A stretch of 54,023 bases of DNA from Spirochaetales bacterium (GTDB lineage Bacteria; Spirochaetota; Spirochaetia; DAHUYW01), in NCBI GenBank assembly GCA_027314665.1, contig DAHVAK010000159.1, positions 1 through 54,023 of the forward strand. The letters run 5' to 3'. The notes below the pieces were generated by a model. The model was not told the origin of the DNA. It saw nothing but the letters and a program-made list of their open reading frames with translations, and ran no database searches. A program made the translations under genes and the position numbers. This document shows, in pieces, positions 1 through 8,522 of this stretch. Numbering within the stretch: position 1 is the first letter of the stretch; every line of letters begins with the position of its first letter.

Positions 1-831
1 ATCGGGGTGGAGATGGCGCAGATCTTTCACCTCCTCGGCAGCGAGGTCGTGCTTCTGGAGGCCCTTCCCCGCATTCTCGAGCCCGTTGACGCGGTGGTTG
101 CCGATCGGCTCGCGCAGATCCTTAAGAGGGACGGGATCGGCCTCCGAGTTGGCGTTACGGTTGAGGCCATCCACGAGTCGGAGCGTCGCCTCGACGTGGA
201 CTACCGGCAAGGCGACGTAGAGGAGCTCGTTTTCGGCGATGTAGTGGTGACGGTCGTCGGCCGCCATCCGAACGTGGAGCACTTGGGGCTCGAAAACACG
301 GGAGTGCGCGTCGATCGGCATGGTGTGAAGGTCAACCATTTTCTTGAGACCGACGAGGGAGGAATCTTCGCCCTCGGGGACGTGGTGGGCCAGCCGATGT
401 TTGCCCACTGGGCGACGAGCCAGGCCCTCGCTCTCGCCCGCCACCTCCTCGGCGAGCCGGCACGGTTTCCCAAGGTGGACGAGAACAGCGCCGTCGTCTT
501 CTCGCGTCCCGAGATCGGGATGGCGGGGCTCACCGAGGAGGCTTCCCGCGCGCTCGGAATGGACGTCGCTGTCGCCGAATATGACTTCCGCCGCGATGCG
601 CGCGCGCAGATCACGAACGACGCCGAAGGGTTGCTGCGCGTGGTGTACAAGCGTGACGATCGCCGAATCGTCGGCATTCACGCCCTGGTCGAGGGTGCGG
701 CGGACCTGACCGGAGAGGCTGCGGCCGTGGTGCATGCGGGGCTCACCATCGAAGAGCTTGCCTCGACGATTCATCCCCATCCGACCCTCACCGAGTCGTT
801 CGGGCTTGCCGCACAGGCGGCCCTCGGGTAG
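1..831 (+). CDS. Pyridine nucleotide-disulfide oxidoreductase (dihydrolipoyl dehydrogenase/mercuric reductase-like), 5' partial
   Basis: The gene enters from before the window; the frame is open from base 1 and ends at TAG 829-831. The first visible residues, IGVEMAQIFHLLG, match the second (NAD(P)H-binding) Rossmann segment, where GxxGxE normally sits. An FAD-contacting stretch follows (ALGDVVGQPMFAHWATSQA). The C-terminal dimerisation domain carries HPHPTLTE, the position of the His-Glu pair that assists thiol/thiolate chemistry in dihydrolipoyl dehydrogenases and glutathione reductases. The redox-active CxxxxC disulfide would lie upstream and is not visible, so the exact activity cannot be assigned. 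It sits 40 bp before an OsmC gene on the same strand, which would suit a thiol-redox or peroxide-defence unit. Family is secure; substrate is not. Confidence 0.85.
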   Translation: MGVEMAQIFHLLGSEVVLLEALPRILEPVDAVVADRLAQILKRDGIGLRVGVTVEAIHESERRLDVDYRQGDVEELVFGDVVVTVVGRHPNVEHLGLENTGVRVDRHGVKVNHFLETDEGGIFALGDVVGQPMFAHWATSQALALARHLLGEPARFPKVDENSAVVFSRPEIGMAGLTEEASRALGMDVAVAEYDFRRDARAQITNDAEGLLRVVYKRDDRRIVGIHALVEGAADLTGEAAAVVHAGLTIEELASTIHPHPTLTESFGLAAQAALG

Positions 832-871
832 AGGGTAGTTCCGGAGAAACGAGGTCGAAGAGGAGGATCCT

Positions 872-1312
872 ATGAGTGAAGAGAAACACCGTTACACGAC
901 CAGTCTTGCCTGGGAGGGCCAACGGCGCGGGAGGCTCTCTTCGGAGGGGCTGCCGGCGCTTGCCGTGGCGACGCCCCCTGAGTTTCCCGGCGGACATCCG
1001 GGAATCTGGTCGCCGGAGCACCTCTTTGTCGCGGCCGCGGAGGCGTGCCTCATGACGACCTTTCTTGCGATCGCGGAAAACTCGAAGCTGGAGTATCTCG
1101 AGTACAGCTCAGAGGCGGAGGGGACGGTCGAGAAGACGGATCAGGGCTACCTGGTCACCGAGATCACCATTCGCCCGAGGGTAGTCGTCAAGGAGGCATC
1201 GGCGCTGGAACGAGCTCGAAGAGTCGTGGAGAAGGCCGAGCAACGCTGCTTGATCTCCAACTCCATGAAGACTCGTGTGAGTCTTTCGCCCACGATCGTG
1301 GTCGGCGCATAG
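872..1312 (+). CDS. OsmC/Ohr family protein
   Basis: A 146-residue protein of normal OsmC length. The two family cysteines are visible, one in AAAEACLMTTF and one in KAEQRCLISNSM. In OsmC/Ohr proteins this pair reduces organic hydroperoxides in a homodimer in the cytoplasm. The start ATG 872 is preceded by GAGGAGG-type purine sequence ending about 7 bases upstream. It follows the partial disulfide oxidoreductase by 40 bp, and its TAG is directly followed by the ATG of the phosphofructokinase. Co-transcription with both is therefore likely. The upstream flavoenzyme could be its electron donor (lipoylated proteins serve in known Ohr/OsmC systems), but this is inference. Confidence 0.85.
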   Translation: MSEEKHRYTTSLAWEGQRRGRLSSEGLPALAVATPPEFPGGHPGIWSPEHLFVAAAEACLMTTFLAIAENSKLEYLEYSSEAEGTVEKTDQGYLVTEITIRPRVVVKEASALERARRVVEKAEQRCLISNSMKTRVSLSPTIVVGA

Positions 1313-2638
1313 ATGGCTGAAGAGTATGACTTTCGAGTGGCATCGCTCGGCGACGCGACAATTCCCTCGCCGATCAAGATGTCGCCGACCCACGGCAACC
1401 ATCTCGCGGGATATGTCCACGACGACGAGCGGATCCTTTACGCCATTCACGTCAGGCCGCGGGACAACGCTCACACGCCCAGTTCCGCGGAAATGTTGGA
1501 GATCGCCGGTCCGCGGGGAGAGCTCTTCTTTGACCCGAGCCACACCAGCGTCGGAATCGTCAGCTGCGGAGGGCTGTGCCCGGGCATCAACGACGTCATC
1601 CGATCGAGCGTACGCTCGCTGTGGTACCTCTACGGTGTCCGCCGGATTATCGGAATCCGCAATGGCTACAAAGGACTCCTCCCCGAGAATCGATTCGAGC
1701 ATATCCCGCTGGATCCGGAGGTGGTCGACGACATCCAGCAAGTGGGCGGCACGATCCTCGGGACCTCGCGCGGGGGCGGCGAGCGGACGGCCGAGATCGT
1801 CGACACCATCGAGCGGCTGAATCTGAGCATCCTCTTAACCATCGGCGGCGACGGGACCGGGAAGGGAGCGGTCGCGATCGCGGAGGAGCTTGAGCGGCGC
1901 GGCGACAAGGTGGCCGTCGTGGGAATCCCGAAGACCATCGACAACGATCTGAGCTTCATTCAAAGGTCCTTCGGTTTCGAAACCGCGGTTGCGCGCGCGG
2001 GCGAGGCAGTCTCCTCCGCCCATTCGGAGGCTCACTCGACGGTCAACGGCATCGGGCTCGTGAAGCTTATGGGGCGCGAGTCGGGGTTCATCGCCGCGCA
2101 TACCGCGCTCGCGGTGAACGAGGCGAACTTCGTCCTCATCCCCGAGGTTCCCTTCGACCTCGACGGGCCGAACGGGCTCCTGGTTCACCTCCAGCGGCGA
2201 CTCGAGTCGGCTAACCACGCGGTGATCATCGTAGCCGAGGGGGCGGGGCAGCATCTCCTCAAGGAGCTCGGCGAAGAGGATGCGTCCGGGAACCAGGTTC
2301 TCGCGGATATCGGCGGCTACCTCAAGTCCAACATCCAAACCTACTTCGACGCGCTGGGCATCGAGATCAATCTGAAGTACATCGACCCGAGCTACATGAT
2401 ACGGAGCGCGACCGCAGACGCCTCCGATGCCTTCTACTGTTCCCGTCTCGGCTCGGACGCGGTCCATGCGGCGATGGCGGGGAAAACAAAGCTACTCGTG
2501 GGGCTGGTCAACGACTGTTACGTGTACGTCCCGACGAGGCTCGCAGTCGCGCACCGCAAGCACGTCGACCCCGAGGGAAGCCTGTGGCGCGACGTACTGA
2601 TCGCCACTCGGCAGCCCGAGGTGATGACGAACGGCTAG
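1313..2638 (+). CDS. pfkA: 6-phosphofructokinase, long PfkA-type, predicted ATP-dependent
   Basis: A 441-residue PfkA-superfamily enzyme that phosphorylates fructose 6-phosphate in glycolysis. Motifs in order: GGLCPGINDVIRSS (phosphate loop), GGDGTGKGA, GIPKTIDNDL (catalytic Asp region) and KLMGRESGFIA (F6P binding). The residue after GGD is Gly, as in ATP-using enzymes; PPi enzymes have Asp there, as in the second copy at 20892-22547. The combination GGDGT plus PKTIDND resembles the long ATP-PFK group that includes trypanosome PFK. ATG 1313 abuts the OsmC stop and has no clear Shine-Dalgarno, so translation is probably coupled. The phosphoryl donor is inferred from one residue and needs an assay. 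Confidence 0.9.
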   Translation: MAEEYDFRVASLGDATIPSPIKMSPTHGNHLAGYVHDDERILYAIHVRPRDNAHTPSSAEMLEIAGPRGELFFDPSHTSVGIVSCGGLCPGINDVIRSSVRSLWYLYGVRRIIGIRNGYKGLLPENRFEHIPLDPEVVDDIQQVGGTILGTSRGGGERTAEIVDTIERLNLSILLTIGGDGTGKGAVAIAEELERRGDKVAVVGIPKTIDNDLSFIQRSFGFETAVARAGEAVSSAHSEAHSTVNGIGLVKLMGRESGFIAAHTALAVNEANFVLIPEVPFDLDGPNGLLVHLQRRLESANHAVIIVAEGAGQHLLKELGEEDASGNQVLADIGGYLKSNIQTYFDALGIEINLKYIDPSYMIRSATADASDAFYCSRLGSDAVHAAMAGKTKLLVGLVNDCYVYVPTRLAVAHRKHVDPEGSLWRDVLIATRQPEVMTNG

Positions 2639-2718
2639 AACTGTGGGCAGCGTGCATGAACGACTCACGGCGGGACATGGCTTAAAGGGCGTGCCCGGAA
2701 TCTCCATGGGCGTCATCG
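2639..2718. other. Convergent intergenic gap, pfkA/ATPase
   Basis: An 80 bp gap between two converging genes. It holds only a weak inverted repeat (GGGCA near 2645 with TGCCC near 2691) and the short GGGCGTGCCC. No T-tract and no convincing terminator is seen. Confidence 0.3.
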
Positions 2719-5700
2719 TCACTGTCGGATTCGTTTCTTCGATCTCCACAGCTCAATGACTTTCTTTCGGATCTCTTCAAGCATGAAGATCGCGAGCATG
2801 AGCGCGAAAAGGAGCGCCCAGTCGCTCCAGCCGAGCCCAAGGGTGGTAAAGACCGGCTGAAAAAGCGGCGTATAGACGAGCAAGGCGGTGAACGCGAGCT
2901 CGAAGGCGATCCCGACGACGATGAGGCGGTTCGACCAGAATCCGATTCGGAAGGCGGAAAGGCGCTCGCTTCGGCACGAGAAGACATTCGCGATCTGCAT
3001 GACGACGATCCCGGCGAAAACCATGGTGGCGGCCTTGATGTGCAGGGGATTCGTGAACGCTGTTACACTGAGCTCCAGCTGCTGGCCGAACCTCCAGCCG
3101 CCGTGGAGCAGCGTGGTAAAGTAAGCGCCAAGCACGGCCACGGTGTTCAACAAGCCGAGATAAACATAGCCTCGAAACAGGAGGAATCCGTTGATGATTC
3201 CCTGCTTCCTGTCGCGCGGCGGCACCTCCATGATCCCCGGCTCGGGCCGCTCGATGCCAAGGGCAAGGGCGGGGATCGTCTCCGTCCCAAGATCGATCGC
3301 AAGGATTTGAAGCGCCGTGATCGGCGCGGGAATCTTCAGGAGCACGTACAGGATGAAGGGTACCGCCTCGGGAACTAGATGAGCGAAGATATACGTGATG
3401 AACTTCTTCACGTTCGCGAAGACCGCTCGGCCCTCCTCGATCGCGGACACGATGCTCGCGAAGTTGTCATCGGTGAGGATCATCTCGGCCGACTCCCGCG
3501 CGACATCCGTGCCTCGCAGACCCATCGCCACGCCGATATCGGCCTTCTTGAGCGCCGGAGCATCGTTCACACCGTCTCCCGTGACCGCGACGATATTCCC
3601 CATCTCCTTCAGCGCCGTCACGACTCGGAGCTTATGTTCGGGGCTGGCCCTGGCGAATACCACCTCCTCGTTGGCGAGCCTGCTCTGAAGCTCGTCATCC
3701 GTCATTTCCGAGAGCTCGGCTCCGCTGATGACCGTCGAACGACCCGCAGGCATCAAGTCCAACTTGCGGGCGACGGACAACGCGGTAAGTTGATAGTCGC
3801 CGGTAACCATGATGATGCGGATCCCGGCACGCTTGCACTTTTCAACGGCCTGGGCGACGCCGGATCGCGGGGGATCGTTCATTCCTGTGACGCCGAGGAA
3901 GGTGAGGGAGCGCTCTGCTTGTTCCGAGGAAAGCGAGCGTACCGATTCGCTGTCTGCCGGCCGGAAGGCGAAGCCGAGTACGCGCAATCCTTCGGAAGCA
4001 AGACGATCTACCTCGCTCCTGATTTCCGTGCGCATGGTCTCACGAAGGTCGCGCTGCTGCCCTCCGACCAAGACCGTGTCGCACAGGTCGAGAAGCTCAT
4101 TCGGTGCACCCTTTACGAGAACGACGGCATGTTTATCCTCGAAGAGGCGAACTGAGCTCATGCGTTTGCGCACCGGTTCAAAGGGGAATCGCTTGAGCTC
4201 GGGATAATCCGCACGAAGCGATTCGATATCCGCTCCAGACTTTCGTGCAAGCACCAGGAGCGCGCCTTCGGTAGGGTCTCCAGTGATCGTCCAATAGGGG
4301 ACTTTCGGGCCTGGCTTGGTCAATGTGGCGGTGTTGCAGAGCACCGCAGTCTTTATGAAGAGATCAAACTCGCTCGAGTGCAGTGCTTCTTGATCAATGG
4401 TCCCATTCGTGCCCGAGAAGTTTCCGCTCGGCTCGTAGCCAACCCCTGAGATATGCAAAGACCTGCCGCCCACCCACATATCGGTGGTGGTCATCTCGTT
4501 GGTCGTAAGGGTGCCCGTCTTGTCCGTGCAAATGACGTTGGTGGAGCCGAGGGTTTCCACGGAGGAGAGCTTTTTGATCAAGGCGCCCTGCTTCGCCATT
4601 CGCTGTACCGCCATCGCGAGAGCGAGGGATACCGTGGGAAGCAACCCTTCAGGAACGTTGGCGAGGATGATCCCGATTGCGAAGATTGCTGAGGCCGTGA
4701 GGTCCATTTTGGTGAATGCGGTTCCGATAAGGAAGAAGCCCAACCCCATTGCAACCGAAATAAGAGCGATTACCCGTGTGAGCCGTCCAATCTCTTCCTG
4801 GAGGGGACTTTGGGTGATCTTGATAGACTGGGTGAGCGACGCGATTTGACCGATTTCCGTGCGCATACCCGTGGCGGTCACCACCGCGGTCCCTGATCCC
4901 GAGATAACGCTCGTGCCTGCAAACACGAGCACGGGTATCTCAATCCAAAGGAACCGCCGATCGCTCCCCTGGTTCGGCATTTCTGCCATCTTGTACACAG
5001 GTTTCGACTCACCGGAGAACGCGCTGTTGTCGACGCGCAACTCGTCGGCATGGATAAGTCGCGCGTCCGCAGCGACGCTATCGCCCTCCTCCAGCTCCAC
5101 GATGTCGCCGGGAACGAGCTCCTCCGATGGTATGCGGATTGTCTTTCCGTCACGCAATACGTTTGCATACGATGGGATTAGCCCCTTCAGCGCTTCAATG
5201 GCCCGCTCAGCTCTGAACTCCTGCCAGAAGCTGAACAGCGCGTTCACGAAAATAACGATGAGGATAGCCAACGCGACCTGCCGCATCCCGATCGCATAGG
5301 CGAGCGCCGCTCCCACCCACATCAGGAGCGCGAGGAGGTTCACAAGATTGGCGAGGAACTTTCGCAGAAGCGACTCCGATCGCACGCTCTCGAGACGATT
5401 CGGGCCGTTTATTTGTCGACGATGATGCGCCTCGGACTCGCTCAGGCCCTGTCTTGTGGTTTCAAGTTCCTCGCAGATCTCCTCCTTCGAAAGCGGCACA
5501 AAGGCGTCCCTTCGCTTCCCGTGGGAGGTTATCGCTTTCAAGAGTTCGCCGTCGGTGCGTGCCGCGCGAATGTCGTTGAGAACGGTTCGTTGGCGCAGCA
5601 AATCCCCGATAATCGAAAGAATCTTCAGGTGGACATCGGTCGCAGCGGCGGGGGTGAGAAACAGGATAATCACGTCGACGGGCTGCCCATCCGGCGCCCC

Positions 5701-5967
5701 CCAGGGGATCCCCTGCTTCGCGGTCGCTATGAATACGATCGGCTCCCTGAGATTCGGCAGACGAGCGTGAGGGATTGCAACTCCGCCCCCAAGCGCAGTC
5801 TTGAGCGCCCCTTCGCGGCGGAGCACGGCGTGGAGGACTTGATCGGGGTCCCGCAGCCCCTTCCTGCTGCTGGCGTAGCCGACAATCTCAGCGATTGCCT
5901 CTCGTTTCGTAGAGGATACGACGTGCGCGCTAACCACATTCTTGTTGATGAGCGAGCCTATGTCCAT
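2719..5967 (-). CDS. Cation-transporting P2-type ATPase with N-terminal PTS EIIA (fructose/Ntr-type) domain
   Basis: A 1082-residue fusion. Residues 1 to about 150 form a PTS EIIA type-2 domain with phospho-acceptor His67 in GGVAIPHARL and the typical DVHLKILSIIGDLL helix. The rest is a full P2-type ATPase: N-terminal cation-ATPase segment (about 160-200), TM1-2 (about 205-245), TSGE-like AFSGES, NVPEGLL in TM4 as in Na,K-ATPases, phosphorylated Asp482 in DKTGTLT, KGAPNELL in the nucleotide domain, TGDGVNDAPALKKADIG, and a C-terminal six-helix region with the Na,K-ATPase-like NVFSCRSERL. Ion is likely Na+, K+ or Ca2+. ATG 5967 has GAGAGG upstream. EIIA implies control by PTS phosphorylation state; no other PTS gene is in the window. 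Confidence 0.92.
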   Translation of the reverse strand: MDIGSLINKNVVSAHVVSSTKREAIAEIVGYASSRKGLRDPDQVLHAVLRREGALKTALGGGVAIPHARLPNLREPIVFIATAKQGIPWGAPDGQPVDVIILFLTPAAATDVHLKILSIIGDLLRQRTVLNDIRAARTDGELLKAITSHGKRRDAFVPLSKEEICEELETTRQGLSESEAHHRRQINGPNRLESVRSESLLRKFLANLVNLLALLMWVGAALAYAIGMRQVALAILIVIFVNALFSFWQEFRAERAIEALKGLIPSYANVLRDGKTIRIPSEELVPGDIVELEEGDSVAADARLIHADELRVDNSAFSGESKPVYKMAEMPNQGSDRRFLWIEIPVLVFAGTSVISGSGTAVVTATGMRTEIGQIASLTQSIKITQSPLQEEIGRLTRVIALISVAMGLGFFLIGTAFTKMDLTASAIFAIGIILANVPEGLLPTVSLALAMAVQRMAKQGALIKKLSSVETLGSTNVICTDKTGTLTTNEMTTTDMWVGGRSLHISGVGYEPSGNFSGTNGTIDQEALHSSEFDLFIKTAVLCNTATLTKPGPKVPYWTITGDPTEGALLVLARKSGADIESLRADYPELKRFPFEPVRKRMSSVRLFEDKHAVVLVKGAPNELLDLCDTVLVGGQQRDLRETMRTEIRSEVDRLASEGLRVLGFAFRPADSESVRSLSSEQAERSLTFLGVTGMNDPPRSGVAQAVEKCKRAGIRIIMVTGDYQLTALSVARKLDLMPAGRSTVISGAELSEMTDDELQSRLANEEVVFARASPEHKLRVVTALKEMGNIVAVTGDGVNDAPALKKADIGVAMGLRGTDVARESAEMILTDDNFASIVSAIEEGRAVFANVKKFITYIFAHLVPEAVPFILYVLLKIPAPITALQILAIDLGTETIPALALGIERPEPGIMEVPPRDRKQGIINGFLLFRGYVYLGLLNTVAVLGAYFTTLLHGGWRFGQQLELSVTAFTNPLHIKAATMVFAGIVVMQIANVFSCRSERLSAFRIGFWSNRLIVVGIAFELAFTALLVYTPLFQPVFTTLGLGWSDWALLFALMLAIFMLEEIRKKVIELWRSKKRIRQ

Positions 5968-6296
5968 GCCGCCTCTCGCGAAAGGAGCCGACGATGATCT
6001 ACCTCTGAGATTATGCTCCTCCCCTCAGGCGCTGTCAAATCGAGGCGGGACGCGGCGCTGTTTTTCCTTCGTGACGAAGATCTTCCGGGAGAGCGCTGCG
6101 CACACTTGCTCCAGTGCCCTCCGCCCGCAAAAGTGCGCTTGATCAATTTGCCATTATTGGTTATATTGCCAACAATATTCGCACAACAGGCGTATTCTTT
6201 GCGTGGGACGAGCGTCTGAGGGTCGCCGTGGGTCGTTTGGCGACACGGGCCTTGCGGAACGCGTGATCACGGAGAGTCGTCCGCGCGGGAGATTGT
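5968..6296. other. Divergent intergenic region (329 bp) between ATPase and patatin genes
   Basis: No gene is convincing here; short open frames lack Shine-Dalgarno sequences and recognisable products. An AT-rich island at 6138-6185 stands out in GC-rich DNA. It contains the promoter candidate given separately and an imperfect inverted repeat around TTGGTTATATTGCCAA (6158-6173) that could be an operator. The opposite strand has TATAAC in the same island, so both divergent genes may start from it. Confidence 0.5.
6139..6167 (+). promoter_or_regulatory. Sigma-70-like promoter candidate for the patatin gene
   Basis: TTGATC (6139-6144), 17 bp spacer, TATATT (6162-6167) in the only AT-rich stretch of this gap. 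The predicted start is near 6174, giving a leader of about 120 nt. The TTGG/CCAA inverted repeat overlaps the -10. Confidence 0.5.
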
Positions 6297-7322
6297 ATGG
6301 TCACCGTTCTTTCGATTGATGGCGGCGGGATTCGGGGGGTAGTCCCTGCGCGAGTTCTTCGTGAGATCCGCCGACGCCTCGATGCCGGCGGAGAGAAGCG
6401 GTCCTTCGCCGAGCTCTTCGATCTGGTTGCCGGAACCTCAACCGGGGCTCTCTTGGCCCTCGGTATCGCCCTTCGCGACGAGAGGGGCGAGAAGGTCTAT
6501 TCAGCCGACGACCTCGTCGACCTCTACGAGCGGCGCGGGAAGGAGATCTTTCCTGTTTCGGTTCGGAGCGTGATCCACACGGCGATCCAGGTGTTTCACA
6601 ACAAGTATTCGGCCGATGGCTTCGAGCGAGTGCTCGCCGAGACCTTTGGTGATGCAACGCTGAAAGGCGGGGCGACAAACCTCTTGATCACCGCCTTCGA
6701 CACCGAGCGCATGAAGCCTCACTGGCTGAAGCACCGGCCGCCGCGAACCGAGTGGTCGGAGGATCGGGACTACTACATGCGCGACGTCGCCCGCGCATCC
6801 TCGGCGGCGCCGACCTACTTTCCGCCTGCGATAATCAGCCCGATCAGCGTCGTAAGGGAAAGGTTCTCGCTCATCGATGGAGCCGTTTTTGCCAACAACC
6901 CTGCGGGGCTCGCCTATGTTGAAGCGGCGAAGATCTTTCCCCGCGAGCGCGACTTTCTCATAGTCTCACTTGGGACCGGCGAGCTTCGCATCGGCTTTCC
7001 CTACCGGGAGATCCGCAACTGGGGATACATGGAGTGGGTGAATCCTGCGAAGGGTTTTCCGATCGGCGCCATCATGTCGGCGGGACAGAGCGAGGTCGTG
7101 AACTATCAGCTGGGTCGAATTGCGGACGCGCGCTACATCCGCCTAAGCGGGCTTCTCGACGAGGACAACGCCGCAATCGATGACGCGGGGCCGAAGAATC
7201 TCGCATCGCTTCGGGCGCTCTCCGAGCGCATCATCCAGTCACACGATGCTGAAATCGACGAGATCTGTGAAGCGCTGCGCTCGAGAAAGCCCGTTGGGCG
7301 ATCACAGGCGCTTCGGTCGTAG
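6297..7322 (+). CDS. Patatin-like phospholipase
   Basis: A 341-residue protein with all patatin hallmarks: the oxyanion loop DGGGIRG at residues 8-14, nucleophile Ser48 in GTSTG (46-50), and the dyad Asp194 in DGA followed by FANNPA. Patatins hydrolyse acyl ester bonds of phospholipids through this Ser-Asp dyad. No signal peptide or transmembrane segment is seen, so it is probably cytoplasmic or membrane-peripheral. GGGAG lies just before ATG 6297. Patatins also serve as CBASS effectors (CapV), but no cyclic-nucleotide synthase is nearby, so a lipid-turnover role is the simpler reading. It stands alone between divergent and convergent neighbours. Confidence 0.9.
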   Translation: MVTVLSIDGGGIRGVVPARVLREIRRRLDAGGEKRSFAELFDLVAGTSTGALLALGIALRDERGEKVYSADDLVDLYERRGKEIFPVSVRSVIHTAIQVFHNKYSADGFERVLAETFGDATLKGGATNLLITAFDTERMKPHWLKHRPPRTEWSEDRDYYMRDVARASSAAPTYFPPAIISPISVVRERFSLIDGAVFANNPAGLAYVEAAKIFPRERDFLIVSLGTGELRIGFPYREIRNWGYMEWVNPAKGFPIGAIMSAGQSEVVNYQLGRIADARYIRLSGLLDEDNAAIDDAGPKNLASLRALSERIIQSHDAEIDEICEALRSRKPVGRSQALRS

Positions 7323-7347
7323 CCCAAGGATCGCGGTATCCGCAGAA

Positions 7348-7406
7348 AGGCTTGCGAGCCTGCTTATCTCGCTCGACGGGCGGGGCGGTGCCAGGGGGGT
7401 CCGCCC
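7348..7406. terminator. GC hairpins at the patatin/PfkB convergent junction
   Basis: Two stems: AGGCT-TGCG-AGCCT (7348-7361) followed by a weakly T-rich GCTTATCTC, and GGGCGG (7378-7383) with CCGCCC (7401-7406). Neither has a proper T-tract. They could end transcription on either strand or act as a barrier. Confidence 0.3.
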
Positions 7407-7415
7407 GGCGCCTAG

Positions 7416-8375
7416 CTACAGGGCTCGCGCCTCGATGCGCGGCAGGACCCATGCGAGGTGGTCCGGCTCGATCGAGGCGGGCTTCCAGCTCATGCAGTTC
7501 GCGGTGCCCATGGCGGTCGCCAGTCCAATAGCCTCGCGGAGATCGGCGCCATCGGGGAAGGGTCGGTCCGTGGAGTGCCGTTCGAGGAGGTGCGACACGA
7601 TTCCGGCGGTGAAGGAGTCGCCGCTTCCTATCGCGTTGACGAACGGCACGCCCGGCGGGGTGGCTGCGACCGAGCTATCGCCGTCGAAGCCCTCGGCGCC
7701 GTCGCCGCCCTTGGTGATGATGACCCAGCGCACGCCGTAGTCGCGGCGGATCGCAGCCGAGGCCGCAGAGCGCTCCGCGATGGTGCTCGCCGGAAGTCCG
7801 GTCAGCTCGGCCAGCTCCTGGGTGTTGATCTTGAGGATTTCGGGGGAGGCGTCGAGCGCGCGCCTTCCGTGCGCACGGTAGGAGTCAAGGAGGACCGCGA
7901 TGCCTCGCTCGTGCGCCGCGCGAGCGAAGCGGAGATAGCAGTCCTCCCGCTCGCCGACCATCGCCGTGCCAGAGATCACGAGGAAATCGGCCTTCCCGAT
8001 CCACCGCTGGAAGGAGCCTTCGAAGGCCGCGCGCTCGGCATCGCTTACCGGAGGGGCCGGCTCGACCAGCTCGGTGGAGCGACCGGACGCCTCAATGAGG
8101 GTGGTGCAGACGCGCGTCTCGTGCTCGATCTCTGTGAACTCCGCCCGCACTCCGTCCGCGGCGCACGCGTCCACGAACTTCTTGCCGTTTGGGCCCCCGG
8201 CGTAGGCGAGGAGGAGCCCCTCCCTGCCGAGCGTCGCGAGCGCCCGCACCACGTTCGCCCCTTTGCCTGCGGCGGAGGCCATCACGCGATCGATTCGGGT
8301 GACCTCGCCGACCTTCAGTCCGGCGAGGTTGTAGGTGTTCTGCCAGGTGCTGTTCTGACCGATGACGAGGACCAT
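7416..8375 (-). CDS. PfkB-family sugar kinase (1-phosphofructokinase/tagatose-6-phosphate kinase-like)
   Basis: A 319-residue ribokinase-fold kinase. The N-terminal signature is AAGKGANVVRAL (usually GGKGxN, here with Ala at the first Gly). The C-terminal PfkB signature is NAIGSGDSFTAG, containing the catalytic Asp. Spacing resembles FruK/LacC, which phosphorylate fructose 1-phosphate or tagatose 6-phosphate; the substrate is not certain. ATG 8375 has GTGAGG almost touching it and TAGAGT a few bases further upstream. It lies 147 bp downstream of the aminopeptidase lipoprotein gene on the same strand. With pfkA and the PPi enzyme it is the third phosphofructokinase-type kinase of the window. 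Confidence 0.85.
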   Translation of the reverse strand: MVLVIGQNSTWQNTYNLAGLKVGEVTRIDRVMASAAGKGANVVRALATLGREGLLLAYAGGPNGKKFVDACAADGVRAEFTEIEHETRVCTTLIEASGRSTELVEPAPPVSDAERAAFEGSFQRWIGKADFLVISGTAMVGEREDCYLRFARAAHERGIAVLLDSYRAHGRRALDASPEILKINTQELAELTGLPASTIAERSAASAAIRRDYGVRWVIITKGGDGAEGFDGDSSVAATPPGVPFVNAIGSGDSFTAGIVSHLLERHSTDRPFPDGADLREAIGLATAMGTANCMSWKPASIEPDHLAWVLPRIEARAL

Positions 8376-8522
8376 GCCTCACTCTACCACGGGGATGGGC
8401 GCGGGAAAACAGGCGCTCGGCGCAAAGCTGGCGGGCACCTGTGCGCCTCGGCGCGGCCCCGACGCCTCGGCCGCACCGCCTGCCGTGAAAGCGACCACGC
8501 TCCCTTCGCGGTGTGCGTCTCT

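Noticed and set aside
6297-7322. Patatin as a CBASS (CapV) defence effector
   Set aside because: No CD-NTase or other defence gene adjacent; neighbours are metabolic.
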